Source: Cannabis sativa
Taxonomy: Eukaryota > Streptophyta > Magnoliopsida > Rosales > Cannabaceae
Direction: 5' to 3'
DNA: 64,000 bases
Assembly: GCF_029168945.1 (NCBI RefSeq)
Contig: NC_083604.1
Location: 30,685,686 to 30,749,685, forward strand
The stretch's first letter is position 1, and the number at the start of each line of letters is the position of its first letter. Of the stretch, positions 10,519 to 23,438 are shown in pieces. The notes beneath the pieces were generated by a model. That model searched no databases. It had not been told where the DNA came from and worked only from the letters and a program-made list of their open reading frames with translations. A program made the translations under genes and the position numbers.

Positions 10519-10652
10519 CCCTTAAACCCTAAACCCTAAACCTTAAGCCCCAAATCCTAAACTCTGTACACTTACCCCTAAACCCTAAGCCCTACACCCT
10601 AAATATTAAATCCCTAAACACTAAACTCTAAACCATAAACCCAAACCCTAAC
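10519..10652 (+). repeat. Telomere-like island 1 (CCCTAAA type)
   Basis: About 134 bp of imperfect CCCTAAA heptamers, the complement of the plant telomere motif TTTAGGG, with variants such as CCTTAAG and CCCTACA. A shared interruption (TACACTTACC near 10566) appears at the same place in the islands at 45550 and 57474, so all three descend from one ancestor within the satellite. Confidence 0.85.
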
Positions 10653-11045
10653 TTGGAAATGGGCCTAGATCCATACCCACACTGAGATCGAAACCCAGGA
10701 CCCAGACCCAAACCTGAATATAGACCCGAACCTAGAACCAGACTCATGACCTGAACCCGGATCCAAACACAGACTAGAACCTGGTTCGAGACCGAGACCT
10801 TGACTGGGACCCGAATTGGGACCCCGACCCAAACCCGAATAGGGACCTGGACTCAGACCGCGACCCGGACCCAAACTCAAACCTGAACCCGTACTTTGAC
10901 CTAGACTCAGACTGAAACTCGGGATCCAAACCCGAACCTGAACTTGGACCTACACCAAGACCTAGATGGGGGACCTAGGCCCCAAACCCGAACCTAGAAT
11001 CAGACGTAGACCAAGGATTCAGACCTTGATAGGAGACTTGGACCC

Positions 11046-11050
11046 AAAAC
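11046..11050. repeat. Left target-site duplication AAAAC
   Basis: The 5 bases AAAAC directly precede the TG terminus at 11051 and recur directly after the CA terminus at 26305. Length 5 is the usual Ty1/copia integration footprint. Confidence 0.8.
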
Positions 11051-11978
11051 TGTTGGTATTATATTTATCCAGGATCTTAGATCTACTTACAAGTATGTTG
11101 ATTTAACAACCTAATATTGAACTTCTAAAACGATGAACTAAACACATAAAAGTTAAGAATAACTTACAGTGATTGCAGCGGAATTAATGTCTCCTTCCAC
11201 TCAGATCTCTATCCCTTGATTCCTGTCTGTAGCAGAGTATAATCAAGATCTGAGCCCGAAAGTTCTTCAGTTGGATGTGATCAGTGATTGCAGCGGAATT
11301 AATGTCTCCTTCCACTCAGATCTCTAACCCTTGATTCCTGTCTGTAGCAGAGTATAATCAAGATCTGAGCCCGAAAGTTCTTCAGTTGGATGTGATCCTT
11401 CACAGTCTTCCAAACTATAATGAGGTACTGAATGATGTGTGTGGGCACTTCTCTCTCACTAGGAATTTCGAAATTTCTCTCTTGATTTCGTGTGACACAC
11501 TTTGCAAAGCAAAGTTTTCTCAAGCAAGCATAAGCACACCAAGAGAAGAGAGGGGGCGGCTATAAATAGGAAAAGGGAAGACCACAACTTTCCAAATATA
11601 CAGTTTCCTCTTTTACTGTGTAATTGAATAACTGCCTTATTTAGTGTGATTCACCACTTTCCTATTTAGGCTAGGCTTTGATTAGCAATTAAATGACAAA
11701 TTAAATTGAAAATAATAATTGGGAAAAATGCAATGATGTGGCCGGCCATGGTGTGTATGGGCCTCACATGGATTTTGCAGTTTCCTCAATTTTATTTCTA
11801 TTTCTCCAAAAATGCCATTTTTCCAATTCTAATCATTTAAATGCCAAAACTAATTATTTAATAACTAAAATAGATTATTAAATAATATTGCCATTTAAAA
11901 TTATTAATTCAGACATGCAAAGTCTCATAATTAATAATTAAACTTAGAAACCCTCTTACTTACAATTTCATCCCTAAA
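11051..11978 (-). repeat. LTR-A fragment, outer 3' LTR
   Basis: Matches the first 928 bases (plus coordinates) of the full LTR at 15307-17355, starting TGTTGGTATTATAT. It carries the same 115-bp tandem duplication as the full LTRs (units start at about 11168 and 11283). At 11978-11991 it jumps straight to leader sequence, so the rest of the LTR and the coding region are deleted here. Confidence 0.88.
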
Positions 11979-14930
11979 TAATTATTTAATAAAAAATTCA
12001 ATCCTAAATAATTTCTAAGGTTTTCAACAAACTGATATCAGTGTCCCGTTTAGGCGAGAGTCAAAGCTATCATTCATTGAATAGAGTTGTCAGCTCATCT
12101 AGAATAGAAAACATTCTAGCAACCTTTTATTCGATCGAAAAAAAAATCCGACGTTGTCCCGTTTAGGCGAGAGTCAAGGTCATTCATATTTCATGAGCTT
12201 CTACCATTGTTTCATATGTTTGTAAGTCTTATACAGTACCCACCATTAGGGTGATTAATACCAATATAAAACACTTACAAACATACTTATCTTTCGAGAT
12301 TGAACGGCGCTAACTTGCTAATGAACGTTCCTCCATTAGGGAGGATTACTCACTAAAACAATAGCTATGTAAAACCAACAATGGAGATCGAATATCTCAA
12401 AATAATAAAGCTCATTATTTAAATTGTATTTTCTTCTATTATTTATTCATTTTAAATCTATATATATTTATTAAATTTTAAATTTAGAATAGAATCTAAA
12501 TAAAATTTAATTTAATATTTGTAAAATTAAACTTAGATGGTTATGAAAATAAAATGAATTATTTCCATCTTAGTGTTAATTTTCCAACAAATATTAAGAA
12601 AATTACTTAATTTAAGTTGTATTAATTTAAATTAATTTGCAACTCAAATTAAAATTTTCTACAAATATATATATTGTATTTCCAAAAATATACAATTTTC
12701 GAAATACATTTAAAATAAATCAAACTTTACTTAGAAAAAATACCTCAAGCAAAAAATATTATCTATCTAGATTTTCTTGACTAATTAATCCAATTTCTAA
12801 CAATATATTTCAGTTCCTTTATTTTAAATTAATCATTAAATGAAAAGATCATTGATTTAAGTTGATTCAAAATTAATTAAAATAATTAATTTACAACTTT
12901 AATCTATCTTTCAAGATAAATTCAAAATCACCTTGCATAATTAAATGCTATTTTGAAAAATGATTAATAAAATAAATAGAATATATTATGAAAATTATTC
13001 AAATTTAAGTTGTTATGGAAATACCCAACTTAAAATAATTTTCTTATTTAATTAAATATCATGAAAATAACAATATCTAAGTATCATTATGAAAATCAAC
13101 TTAGATATTTAATTTTCAATTTAATTAAATGTATTAAATTTAGGAAATAAATAATTAAGTATAGAGAAGGCTTAATCATTAATTTCCAATTTAATACAAG
13201 AAAAAATATCCTTAATTGAATTGTACCAAAATTAATTATTAACCAATTAATTTCACAATCAATGATATTTTCCTATATTAGAAATAATAATTAGTATGGA
13301 AATAACTATCTAGAAAATATCTCAATTCTACTAAGTATCTTTTCAAGATCTGGAAAATATCTGATTTAAGTTATTATAGAAAGAATCTATAATTTACAAA
13401 CTTAAAATTTTCCAAACATCATTTAATTAAATATCAAAATTAGGTGGTAACTCCCTAATTTAAAGATATTCCATTTTTAAGTTTAAAACCAACTTAAAAT
13501 AATATCTTTTAAGAATCTTCAATAACTAATTCCTAGAATTCCTCAGCTTAATATTATTATCAAAATATATTCAAATTTAAGTTAAAAGGAAAGATTAGTT
13601 ATCACTAATTCATAACTTAAATAAGAATATTTAATGAAATAATAAAAGTAAGTTTCAGAAAGAATCTAGTTAGTTAAAATTCTTTATTTAATTAAATACA
13701 AGAAAAATACAAATAGTTTATCTAGAAATGAAATTCATTAAACTATGTTTTTCTTAAATTAATTTCGAAGAAATTAATTATGTTGCTATTCAATTTTATT
13801 AGGTCAAACTAATATAATTAACCTAGCACAGTTATCCAAATCAGGCAAATGGGCCTTCACAATTGGGGTTGTTCATGTGAGGGGGGGGTTGGGTCCAGTA
13901 TGTCGCACCCACTTCTAAGGCTCCCAACTCTCACACAAGGCCCAAAAGAGAGGAATTTAACCTTAAAATGAAAAACTGTTATTAATTGAATAGGCCCATT
14001 AACTAAATGAGCCTAAATAAAATCTATCAGGTTATGACATTTTATTTAGCAACAACAACCTATATGTATCTATAATAGAAATTAAACATATAGGCTCACA
14101 CAGGCACACAGATTTGGATGGATCCTATCATGTTACTAGGTCATACACAGATGAAAGAAGTTTGTAAAAATTACCTGTTACAAATTATCTACTTGATCTA
14201 TCATCAATTGAACCATGGGTTAAAATCAGATCATTTGATCTGTCAACAAGTTAACCCTGGCAATTTAGATCAAGTAATAATAGGTTTTAGAAAAACTTAC
14301 AAACAGTCTAAAACACATACTCCTGCAACAAGGTTAGATCTGGATAGTTGGATGTAGGATTTATTTAATTTTAAATCTATATTTCGAAAAATAAAATTAA
14401 AATTAAACCTACCATTTTGAAAAATTAGGTTTTGGGTAACCTAAATGCATTTCAAAATTAAATTGCTAACTTTCCTTTTAAATTTCATGCTATTTAATAA
14501 ATCAAATAATAAAATAGAAAATGGTAAATACATACCCTTTTCTTATTTTACAATTTAATTTAATTGAAAAATAACAAAATTTAAAAGTTAACAAAAATAC
14601 CTTATTTCCTCTTTTAAAATTATCATGATTATTTTGATCTTATTTTAATTAAGGTCAAGTTACCAAAAAAAATTAATATCTGACCTTAAAAAAAATAAAA
14701 TAATCAAATTTTAAAGGAAATAAAAAAAAAAGTAAGCAAAACTTGATTTTTCCCATTTTCAAAATCAAATTGCACTAATATCTAAAATTAATTTTAAAAA
14801 GTAAAATTAATTTATTTCTTATAATTAGATTTGAAATTTGAAAAACAAAAATCAACATACAAAACTACACAAAAAATCGGAATTTAATTCCATGAAATAG
14901 CATGAAAAATCGAAAAAAACGAAAAAAATA

Positions 14931-15042
14931 GCAGGTGGAAAGCATGCTGTCCGCGAGCGTGGATGGGGAGACACAGCCCAGAAAACTGGGCGCAAGCACC
15001 CCTGCGCATGATTTCCGCGCGCGTAGGGAAGGTGCTCACCAC
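14931..15042 (-). other. GC-rich island in leader copy 1
   Basis: About 110 bp of GC-rich sequence in otherwise AT-rich leader, with near-palindromes such as CCGCGCGCG and CAGTTTTCTGGGC-type stems. Located 260-370 nt after the primer-binding site in the element's RNA sense. Position and self-complementarity suit an RNA packaging or dimerisation structure. Conserved at 23062-23178 and, diverged, at 52395-52510. Confidence 0.5.
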
Positions 15043-15292
15043 CTAAGTTTTTCCGATTTTCAAAAATTCATAACTAATTCAAATTAAATCGAAATCGAGT
15101 TCTGTAAAAAAGTAAATTGCTTAGAATTTTCCAAACTATCCTATAAAAATAATTCCAGATACACACAATCAATTATTTTTCCCAGAATTTACAAACATCA
15201 ATCAAACATCAATATGACACATCATGAAACCATCCAAATCACAAACAAATCGTTTTAAGTCCAAATTTCTTGCAAGCAAATCAATTACCATG

Positions 15293-15304
15293 GCTCTGAT
15301 ACCA
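15293..15304 (-). other. Primer-binding site (tRNA-iMet)
   Basis: The minus strand reads TGGTATCAGAGC, two bases inside the LTR end at 15307. This is the standard plant copia site complementary to the 3' end of initiator Met tRNA. Confidence 0.9.
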
Positions 15305-15306
15305 GT

Positions 15307-17355
15307 TGTTGGTATTATATTTATCCAGGATCTTAGATCTACTTACAAGTATGTTGATTTAACAACCTAATATTGAACTTCTAAAACGATGAACTAAACA
15401 CATAAAAGTTAAGAATAACTTACAGTGATTGCAGCGGAATTAATGTCTCCTTCCACTCAGATCTCTAACCCTTGATTCCTGTCTGTAGCAGAGTATAATC
15501 AAGATCTGAGCCCGAAAGTTCTTCAGTTGGATGTGATCAGTGATTGCAGCGGAATTAATGTCTCCTTCCACTCAGATCTCTAACCCTTGATTCCCGTCTC
15601 CGTAGTGCAGTATAATCAAGATCTGAGCCCGAAAGTTCTTCAGTTGGATGTGATCCTTCACAGTCTTCCAAACTATAATGAGGTACTGAATGATGTGTGT
15701 GGGCACTTCTCTCTCACTAGGAATTTCGAAATTTCTCTCTTGATTTCGTGTGACACACTTTGCAAAGCAAAGTTTTCTCAAGCAAGCATAAGCACACCAA
15801 GAGAAGAGAGGGGGCGGCTATAAATAGGAAAAGGGAAGACCACAACTTTCCAAATATACAGTTTCCTCTTTTACTGTGTAATTGAATAACTGCCTTATTT
15901 AGTGTGATTCACCACTTTCCTATTTAGGCTAGGCTTTGATTAGCAATTAAATGACAAATTAAATTGAAAATAATAATTGGGAAAAATGCAATGATGTGGC
16001 CGGCCATGGTGTGTATGGGCCTCACATGGATTTTGCAGTTTCCTCAATTTTATTTCTATTTCTCCAAAAATGCCATTTTTCCAATTCTAATCATTTAAAT
16101 GCCAAAACTAATTATTTAATAACTAAAATAGATTATTAAATAATATTGCCATTTAAAATTATTAATTCAGACATGCAAAGTCTCATAATTAATAATTAAA
16201 CCTAGAAACCCTCTTATTTACAATTTCATCCCTAAACTGTGAGAATTCACAAATTAGACATAGTCTAACTTTTAGAATTATAATTGATTAATCATAAATC
16301 AATTATAGAGTCTTACAAACAAGATAGTCTCAACTAGAATGGGGACCATGGATCTATATTCTGAGCTTCCAATAAGTTGAACCGATTTACCAAGTAAATC
16401 CCTAACTTATTAATTCCTCGTTGAATCCACTCTTAGAACTTGGAATTGCACTCTCAGACTTATATAGAGCATATCATATGTTTCACGATATCAATATGCT
16501 ATCTCATTTAACCATTGTTATAATCTTAATGTGATTTAGAGATCCTCTATATAGATGATTTACATCGAGACGGGACCAATTTACCGTTTACACCCCTCAA
16601 TGTATTTTGCCCATTTGAACACTTAGTTACCTGTAAATGATGTTTTAGTGATCTAATATATAGTCACTGAAACAAGAGCTCATCCATTTACTTCTATTTA
16701 ACTAAGCTCAAAAGGAATCATCACTTTACTTCTATACACCAGTAGAAGCTATAGATTTCCATATTTATGTTTAGCACTCCCATTCAGTTATGCTATCATG
16801 TTCCCAAAATATATGTATTATCCTGACTCAAAGGTAGGCTTTAATTAATAAATCAAAGAACAAGAATAGCACTCCTGAGATTGAGCCTAAGCATATCAGG
16901 ATTTAGATTCTCTTAATCTAAGATCAGCTTCTGACATTGACTTAGAAAGATACAACGGTAAGTTTACAATATCTTTAACCAAGTTCAATATCGGTCCAGT
17001 CCAATGCATACTCCATGCATTCGAAACCAGTATACTTTGCCAATGTTCTGGAAAGAACATAACACTTACTCCAAGTGTAAGCATACTTCATCGCTGATTA
17101 TCACATCAGTGTAAATCCAAAACACTGATGAACAGGGACCAAATCTTCTGAATCATATAATCACAATCACATTCCACTGTATTGACGATACTGTAATTGT
17201 GAATAACTATATGTTCTGGATTTAATCGACTTTGTGCATATATCAAGTATATATATTAAACCATAAACATGTAACATACATGTAATCATAATTCACTTCT
17301 AAATTGATAACTAATCAGATTGTAATGAGTTTTATTTAGGGCATAAAACCCAACA
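15307..17355 (-). repeat. LTR-A full copy 1 (2,049 bp)
   Basis: TGTTGG...CCAACA termini. Same length and nearly identical to 23439-25487. It has a PPT on the high-coordinate side and a PBS on the low side, so it is at once the 3' LTR of the unit on its right and the 5' LTR of the unit on its left. It contains a 115-bp direct tandem duplication (15424-15655), a TATTTATAG TATA-like box near 15820 in element sense, and several short frames that I do not call as genes. Confidence 0.92.
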
Positions 17356-17366
17356 AACTCCCACTT
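17356..17366 (-). other. Polypurine tract
   Basis: The minus strand reads AAGTGGGAGTT directly before the LTR start TGTTGGG. This is a typical plus-strand primer for copia elements. The same tract is at 25488-25498. Confidence 0.85.
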
Positions 17367-19136
17367 GCACTAACATAAAACAAGTTGTGCATTACAATCA
17401 ATCTTTTGTCTTGATCCTCTGATGAAGTATAGTATATTTGAATCCACCCATATGTCTGGAACCAGGTTCATAAAACTCATGAAACCTCCTTAACTTATGC
17501 TTTACTCATCAAGGGATACTGAAATCCTTACTTACTGCCCATTAAGTACATCTGAACAACCAGAAGACATATCTCTCAAATTTTAAAATTTGGAATTTAG
17601 ATAATGCAAAAGGTAGAATTTTCTTCAAGAAATAACTTTCCGGTAATTTTGAATTTACAAAGTTATATCTTCTCCGATGAAGCTTGAATTATTATAGATG
17701 GGTTTTAACACTCTTCTATAATGATTCCTCCACCCCCAGAGTAACCACCATCTCACAATGAGTCGGTGTGCATATCAGGATCACTAATGCATAGTTCCTT
17801 AATAACATATACGTCACTTTTGTAAATCTTTCTTGATTGTCCCCTAATGTTCCCCATTTGATTACATCTCAGATGGCTCCCACTCAATAGCAGATGTCTG
17901 ATTAGAAACTTTTAATCTTTTACTATTGTTCTTGGGAACATCTCATTGTGACTTATTATCTTAAGCTGAAACTGTAAGTTTCTTTAAGATTAGGTCAACA
18001 ACATAGCAGTCTAGTATTTGAAGTGAAAAATACTTGCTAGAGATTTAAGCAATCAAATCAAGATACCATAAAATGTTATGAGAAATAGACATCTTGAATC
18101 AGTCTTTCGAATAGACTATGCAAGAATTCTTCTATCTTATTCTCATAATTCTGATAAGTTATTTCTATCCATGTGAATGGTTAGACTTGTTTTTATCAGA
18201 GGTGTTCTTAAGTTCCTATCACAATTATCAACCAAACGAAGATGGGTAAAGAATTTTAATATTCTCCACTCAACCAAGGTAATGTGAAACATTATCAAAG
18301 AACTTTAATGGTATCAATAACTATTACAACAGTAAATCTAAACTGGAACATATAATCAAGATCAAGGATTTATTCTGATAATAGCTAATTTATTATATTA
18401 TTTCCATGTTTAAAATTATGTGTCACAAAGGGTACTGTAGAATAAAGTCCATCCCTAAGTTTATAGAGATTATGGTCCACTCCTAAAGGTTGTAAATCTC
18501 TAAGTGTGATAGAGAGTTTGTGGAGTTGAATATAATCCAGAGTTCATTAGATATAAAAAATCGTTTGAACTGCATATTATTCTTAACTTTTCTCCACCCC
18601 TATCAGATCAAAAGATCTTTTTATTAAACAAATTCTCAAATAATTGTTTTTGGAACTAACAATTGTTCATAAACATAGAAATAATTTCTAGTGTTTATGC
18701 AGTAATTACTCTTTAAGGAGTTTAAATACCTTTTGAATTTGCATCAATAATAAAAACACATACACATTCAAACATAATAAATATAATAATCGGTAATAGA
18801 TAAAATAAAGAACTGAAGCTCAACTCATAAATTGCAATATAATTGAAAAAGATATTTTATTATGAACCCAAAAATGTTTGCAATATTTATGAGAACCAAA
18901 CAGGGAATTAATATCCCAAAACTTGAAATCCAAATTGTTTGAAAAACTAAACAATTAATTCAAATGAAAGAGCTTCTTCTTTATTGTAGATAATCTCCAT
19001 CCACCATCCAGCTTTCTAATCCAACTCGCTAAGACAGCACCCGAGTTTAAGAAGCTTTAGCTATAAGAAGAATAATAAACAAGGTTAGTAGTCCAGAATT
19101 AATAATCCAAAAGGATAATAATTCACTAAAAACACA
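17367..19136 (-). other. 3' internal region of gag-only unit, no pol
   Basis: About 1.8 kb between the gag stop and the PPT. An autonomous copia element needs about 3 kb or more of protease, integrase, RT and RNase H here. I see no RT (YVDD) or integrase motif and no frame above 60 codons. The sequence is AT-rich and non-coding on both strands. The first 690 bases next to the PPT recur at 25488-26174. Confidence 0.75.
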
Positions 19137-20009
19137 TCAGTTTATTAAGAAAATACCTTGTTTCTTTGCGAGATACTTAGGACATTGGGATTTCCAATGG
19201 CCTTTCTCATTGCAGTAGAAACACTTTCCTCTTGGTGTATTGCCAGAAGCTCCAGCATTTTTGTTCCTAGCTGCATTCGCAGCTTGAGCTCGCTTCTTGG
19301 CATTTTTCCACTTCTTCTTATGATTGGATTTGGAAGTAGAAGCAACAAGTGCCTCAGGATTACTTGTCTTATTACCATTTCCAGAATACTGAGGTTTATT
19401 CCCTCTTTTCTTGGGACCTCCAATCAAATTTTCATATGTCTGAAGGTCATTGACTAAAGTATGAAAGTCTTGTTCCTTCTTATTCATGACATAATTTGAT
19501 GTGTAGGACAGAAAATCTGGAGTCAGACTATTCAAGATGAGACTCACTTGAGTAGTCTGATCCATTTCAGCACCATGATTCTGGGCTTCCTGGAAATAAC
19601 TAGCCATCTGGAGAAGGTGATCACGCACATTCTGATGGGGTTCCATCCGTGCGTTGATGAATTTCTTAGTCGCGTCAAAACGAGACTGGATAGATGCCAT
19701 ACCGAATAGCTCAGTTAACTGCGTCATGCTTTCTGCAGCCGTGACAGTGTTTGCAAACCTTGTTTTCAAGGTGTCAACCATGCTGCAAAGCATGAAGTAA
19801 CGAGCTTTATTGTTAGCATTATGCCAACGCTCGAACTTCTCTTTTACAGCTTTGGTTGCATTGTCACTTGGCTGCTCAGGGGACGGCTCAGTCAACACAA
19901 ACGAGGCACTTTCACCTATGAGAGCAATATGAATGTTCTCTCTCCACTTTGGGAAGTTAGACCAATTTAGCTTATTTTCAGTTAAGAGTGACAACATGGG
20001 ATTTGACAT
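19137..20009 (-). CDS. Ty1/copia Gag (stand-alone)
   Basis: Intact 290-residue frame from an ATG at 20009, preceded by the leader. N-terminus MSNPMLSLLTENKLNW and the downstream FPKWRENIHIAL are typical of copia Gag (DUF4219/UBN2-type). The middle is helical capsid-like sequence (FEIFG-type motif LTELFGMASIQSRFD; MEPHQNVRDHLLQM). A basic Lys/Asn/Ala-rich stretch leads to one CCHC zinc knuckle, CFYCNEKGHWKSQC, at residues 263-276. The frame ends 14 residues after the knuckle (KKQGIFLIN), where autonomous relatives continue into protease. It would package RNA but needs enzymes from another element. No stop or frameshift, unlike the gypsy copies in the window. Confidence 0.85.
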   Translation of the reverse strand: MSNPMLSLLTENKLNWSNFPKWRENIHIALIGESASFVLTEPSPEQPSDNATKAVKEKFERWHNANNKARYFMLCSMVDTLKTRFANTVTAAESMTQLTELFGMASIQSRFDATKKFINARMEPHQNVRDHLLQMASYFQEAQNHGAEMDQTTQVSLILNSLTPDFLSYTSNYVMNKKEQDFHTLVNDLQTYENLIGGPKKRGNKPQYSGNGNKTSNPEALVASTSKSNHKKKWKNAKKRAQAANAARNKNAGASGNTPRGKCFYCNEKGHWKSQCPKYLAKKQGIFLIN

Positions 20010-23000
20010 TGCAATTCAGGATACTACAAGATAACATATAGATATCAATTATGGTTTATCACAAAATCTTATTTAGAAATTATTAGCATACAGCAAGTAG
20101 GAATGACTAGAGAAAATACAAAAAAAAATTCAATCCTAAATAATTTCTAAGGTTTTCAACAAACTGATATCAGTGTCCCGTTTAGGCGAGAGTCAAAGCT
20201 ATCATTCATTGAATAGAGTTGTCAGCTCATCTAGAATAGCAAACATTCTAGCAACCTTTTATTCGATCGAAAAAAAAAATCCGACGTTGTCCCGTTTAGG
20301 CGAGAGTCAAGGTCATTCATATTTCATGAGCTTCTACCATTGTTTCATATGTTTGTAAGTCTTATACAGTACCCACCATTAGGGTGATTAATACCAATAT
20401 AAAACACTTACAAACATACTTATCTTTCGAGATTGAACGGCGCTAACTTGCTAATGAACGTTCCTCCATTAGGGAGGATTACTCACTAAAACAATAGCTA
20501 TGTAAAACCAACTATGGAGATCGAATATCTCAAAATAATAAAGCTCATTATTTAAATTGTATTTTCTTCTATTATTTATTCATTTTAAATCTATATATAT
20601 TTATTAAATTTTAAATTTAGAATAGAATCTAAATAAAATTTAATTTAATATTTGTAAAATTAAACTTAGATGGTTATGAAAATAAAATGAATTATTTCCA
20701 TCTTAGTGTTAATTTTCCAACAAATATTAAGAAAATTACTTAATTTAAGTTGTATTAATTTAAATTAATTTGCAACTCAAATTAAAATTTTCTACAAATA
20801 TATATATTGTATTTCCAAAAATATACAATTTTCGAAATACATTTAAAATAAATCAAACTTTACTTAGAAAAAATACCTCAAGCAAAAAATATTATCTATC
20901 TAGATTTTCTTGACTAATTAATCCAATTTCTAACAATATATTTCAGTTCCTTTATTTTAAATTAATCATTAAATGAAAATATCATTGATTTAAGTTGATT
21001 CAAAATTAATTAAAATAATTAATTTACAACTTTAATCTATCTTTCAAGATAAATTCAAAATCACCTTGCATAATTAAATGCTATTTTGAAAAATGATTAA
21101 TAAAATAAATAGAATATATTATGAAAATTATTCAAATTTAAGTTGTTATGGAAATACCCAACTTAAAATAATTTTCTTATTTAATTAAATATCATGAAAA
21201 TAACAATATCTAAGTATCATTATGAAAATCAACTTAGATATTTAATTTTCAATTTAATTAAATGTATTAAATTTAGGAAATAAATAATTAAGTATAGAGA
21301 AGGCTTAATCATTAATTTCCAATTTAATACAAGAAAAAATATCCTTAATTGAATTGTACCAAAATTAATTATTAACCAATTAATTTTACAATCAATGATA
21401 TTTTCCTATATTAGAAATAATAATTAGTATGGAAATAACTATCTAGAAAATATCTCAATTCTACTAAGTATCTTTTCAAGATCTGGAAAATATCTGATTT
21501 AAGTTATTATAGAAAGAATCTATAATTTACAAACTTAAAATTTTCCAAACATCATTTAATTAAATATCAAAATTAGGTGGTAACTCCCTAATTTAAAGAT
21601 ATTCCATTTTTAAGTTTAAAACCAACTTAAAATAATATCTTTTAAGAATCTTCAATAACTAATTCCTAGAATTCCTCAGCTTGATATTATTATCAAAATA
21701 TATTCAAATTTAAGTTAAAAGGAAAGATTAGTTATCACTAATTCATAACTTAAATAAGAATATTTAATGAAATAATAAAAGTAAGTTTCAGAAAGAATCT
21801 AGTTAGTTAAAATTCTTTATTTAATTAAATACAAGAAAAATACAAATAGTTTATCTAGAAATGAAATTAATTAAACTATGTTTTTCTTAAATTAATTTCG
21901 AAGAAATTAATTATGTTGCTATTCAATTTTATTAGGTCAAACTAATATAATTAACCTAGCACAGTTATCCAAATCAGGCAAATGGGCCTTCACAATTGGG
22001 GTTGTTCATGTGAGGGGGGGGTTGGGTCCAGTATGTCGCACCCACTTCTAAGGCTCCCAACTCTCACACAAGGCCCAAAAGAGAGGAATTTAACCTTAAA
22101 ATGAAAAACTGTTATTAGTTGAATAGGCCCATTAACTAAATGAGCCTAAATAAAATCTATCAGGTTATGACATTTTATTTAGCAACAACAACCTATATGT
22201 ATCTATAATAGAAATTAAACATATAGGCTCACACAGAACACACGTATTTGGATGGATCCTATCATGTTACTAGGTCATACACGTATGAAAGAAGTTTGTA
22301 AAAATTACCTGTTACAAATTATCTACTTGATCTATCATCAATTGAACCATGGGTTAAAATCAGATCATTTGATCTGTCAACAAGTTAACCCTGGCAATTT
22401 AGATCAAGTAATAATAGGTTTTAGAAAAACTTACAAACAGTCTAAAACACATACTCCTACAACAAGGTTAGATCTGGATAGTTGGATGTAGGATTTATTT
22501 AATTTTAAATCTATATTTCGAAAAATAAAATTAAAATTAAACCTACCATTTTGAAAAATTAGGTTTTGGGTAACCTAAATGCATTTCAAAATTAAATTGC
22601 TAACTTTCCTTTTAAATTTCATGCTATTTAATAAATCAAATAATAAAATAGAAAATGGTAAATACATACCCTTTTCTTATTTTACAATTTAATTTAATTG
22701 AAAAATAACAAAATTTAAAAGTTAACAAAAATACCTTATTTCCTCTTTTAAAATTATCATGATTATTTTGATCTTATTTTAATTAAGGTCAAGTTACCAA
22801 AAAAATTAATATCTGACCTTAAAAAAAAATAATAATCAAATTTTAAAGGAAATTAAAAAAAAAATAAGCAAAACTTGATTTTTCCCATTTTCAAAATCAA
22901 ATTGCACTAATATCTAAAATTAATTTTAAAAAGTAAAATTAATTTATTTCTGATAATTAGATTTGAAATTTGAAAAACAAAAATCAACATACAAAACTAC

Positions 23001-23438
23001 ACAAAAAATCGGAATTTAATTCCATGAAATAGCATGAAAAATCGAAAAAAACGAAAAAAATAGCAGGTGAAAAGCATGCTGTCCGCGAGCGTGGATGGGG
23101 AGACACAGCCCAGAAAACTGGGCGCAAGCACCCCTGCGCATGATTTCCGCGCGCGTAGGGAAGGTGCTCACCACCTAGGTTTTTCCGATTTTCAAAAATT
23201 CATAACTAATTCAAATTAAATCGAAATCGAGTTCTGTAAAAAAGTAAATTGCTAAGAATTTTCCAAACTATCCTATAAAAATAATTCCAGATACACACAA
23301 TAAATTATTTTTCCCAGAATTTACAAACATCAATCAAACATCAATATGACACATCATGAAACCATCCAAATCACAAACAAATCGTTTTAAGTCCAAATTT
23401 CTTGCAAGCAAATCAATTACCATGGCTCTGATACCAGT
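20010..23438 (-). other. LTR-A leader, copy 2
   Basis: A 3.4-kb untranslated leader between the PBS (23425-23436, TGGTATCAGAGC on the minus strand) and the gag ATG at 20009. The 20-bp box GTCCCGTTTAGGCGAGAGTC occurs at 20175 and 20289, 114 bp apart. A GC-rich island lies at 23062-23178. A run of G (8) near 22015 and a small antisense frame at 22252-22491 are shared with copy 1. A leader this long is unusual for a copia element. Confidence 0.8.

Larger units (their letters stand above)
10364..11050 (+). repeat. Hexamer satellite tract 2
   Basis: Begins with the variant landmark CATGTGGTTGGTGT that precedes every telomere-like island in the window. It contains the island 10519-10652, then normal RACCYR hexamers. 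It ends with the 5-bp AAAAC target duplication of the copia complex. Confidence 0.85.
11991..15306 (-). other. LTR-A leader, copy 1 (non-coding, AT-rich)
   Basis: Nearly identical to 20127-23438. A long AT-rich untranslated leader between PBS and gag, with no coding frame supported. It holds two copies of a 20-bp box GTCCCGTTTAGGCGAGAGTC (12043 and 12156) and a GC-rich island at 14931-15042. A 79-codon plus-strand ORF at 14118-14357 is antisense to the element and not convincing. The gag that should follow is deleted. Confidence 0.8.

Noticed and set aside
11299..11523. 74-codon minus-strand ORF starting MRKLCFAKCV, repeated at 15572 and 23687.
   Set aside because: It lies wholly inside LTR-A R/U5 and overlaps the 115-bp duplication. 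Its recurrence only reflects the repeated LTR.
12043..12175. Repeated 20-bp boxes as a CRISPR array.
   Set aside because: Only two repeats, in a eukaryotic retrotransposon leader, with no further repeat-spacer units.
16896..17084. 62-codon ORF MLTLGVSVMFFPEHW, repeated at 25028.
   Set aside because: Located in LTR-A U3, not open in the plus-strand LTR subfamily, and has no recognisable domain.
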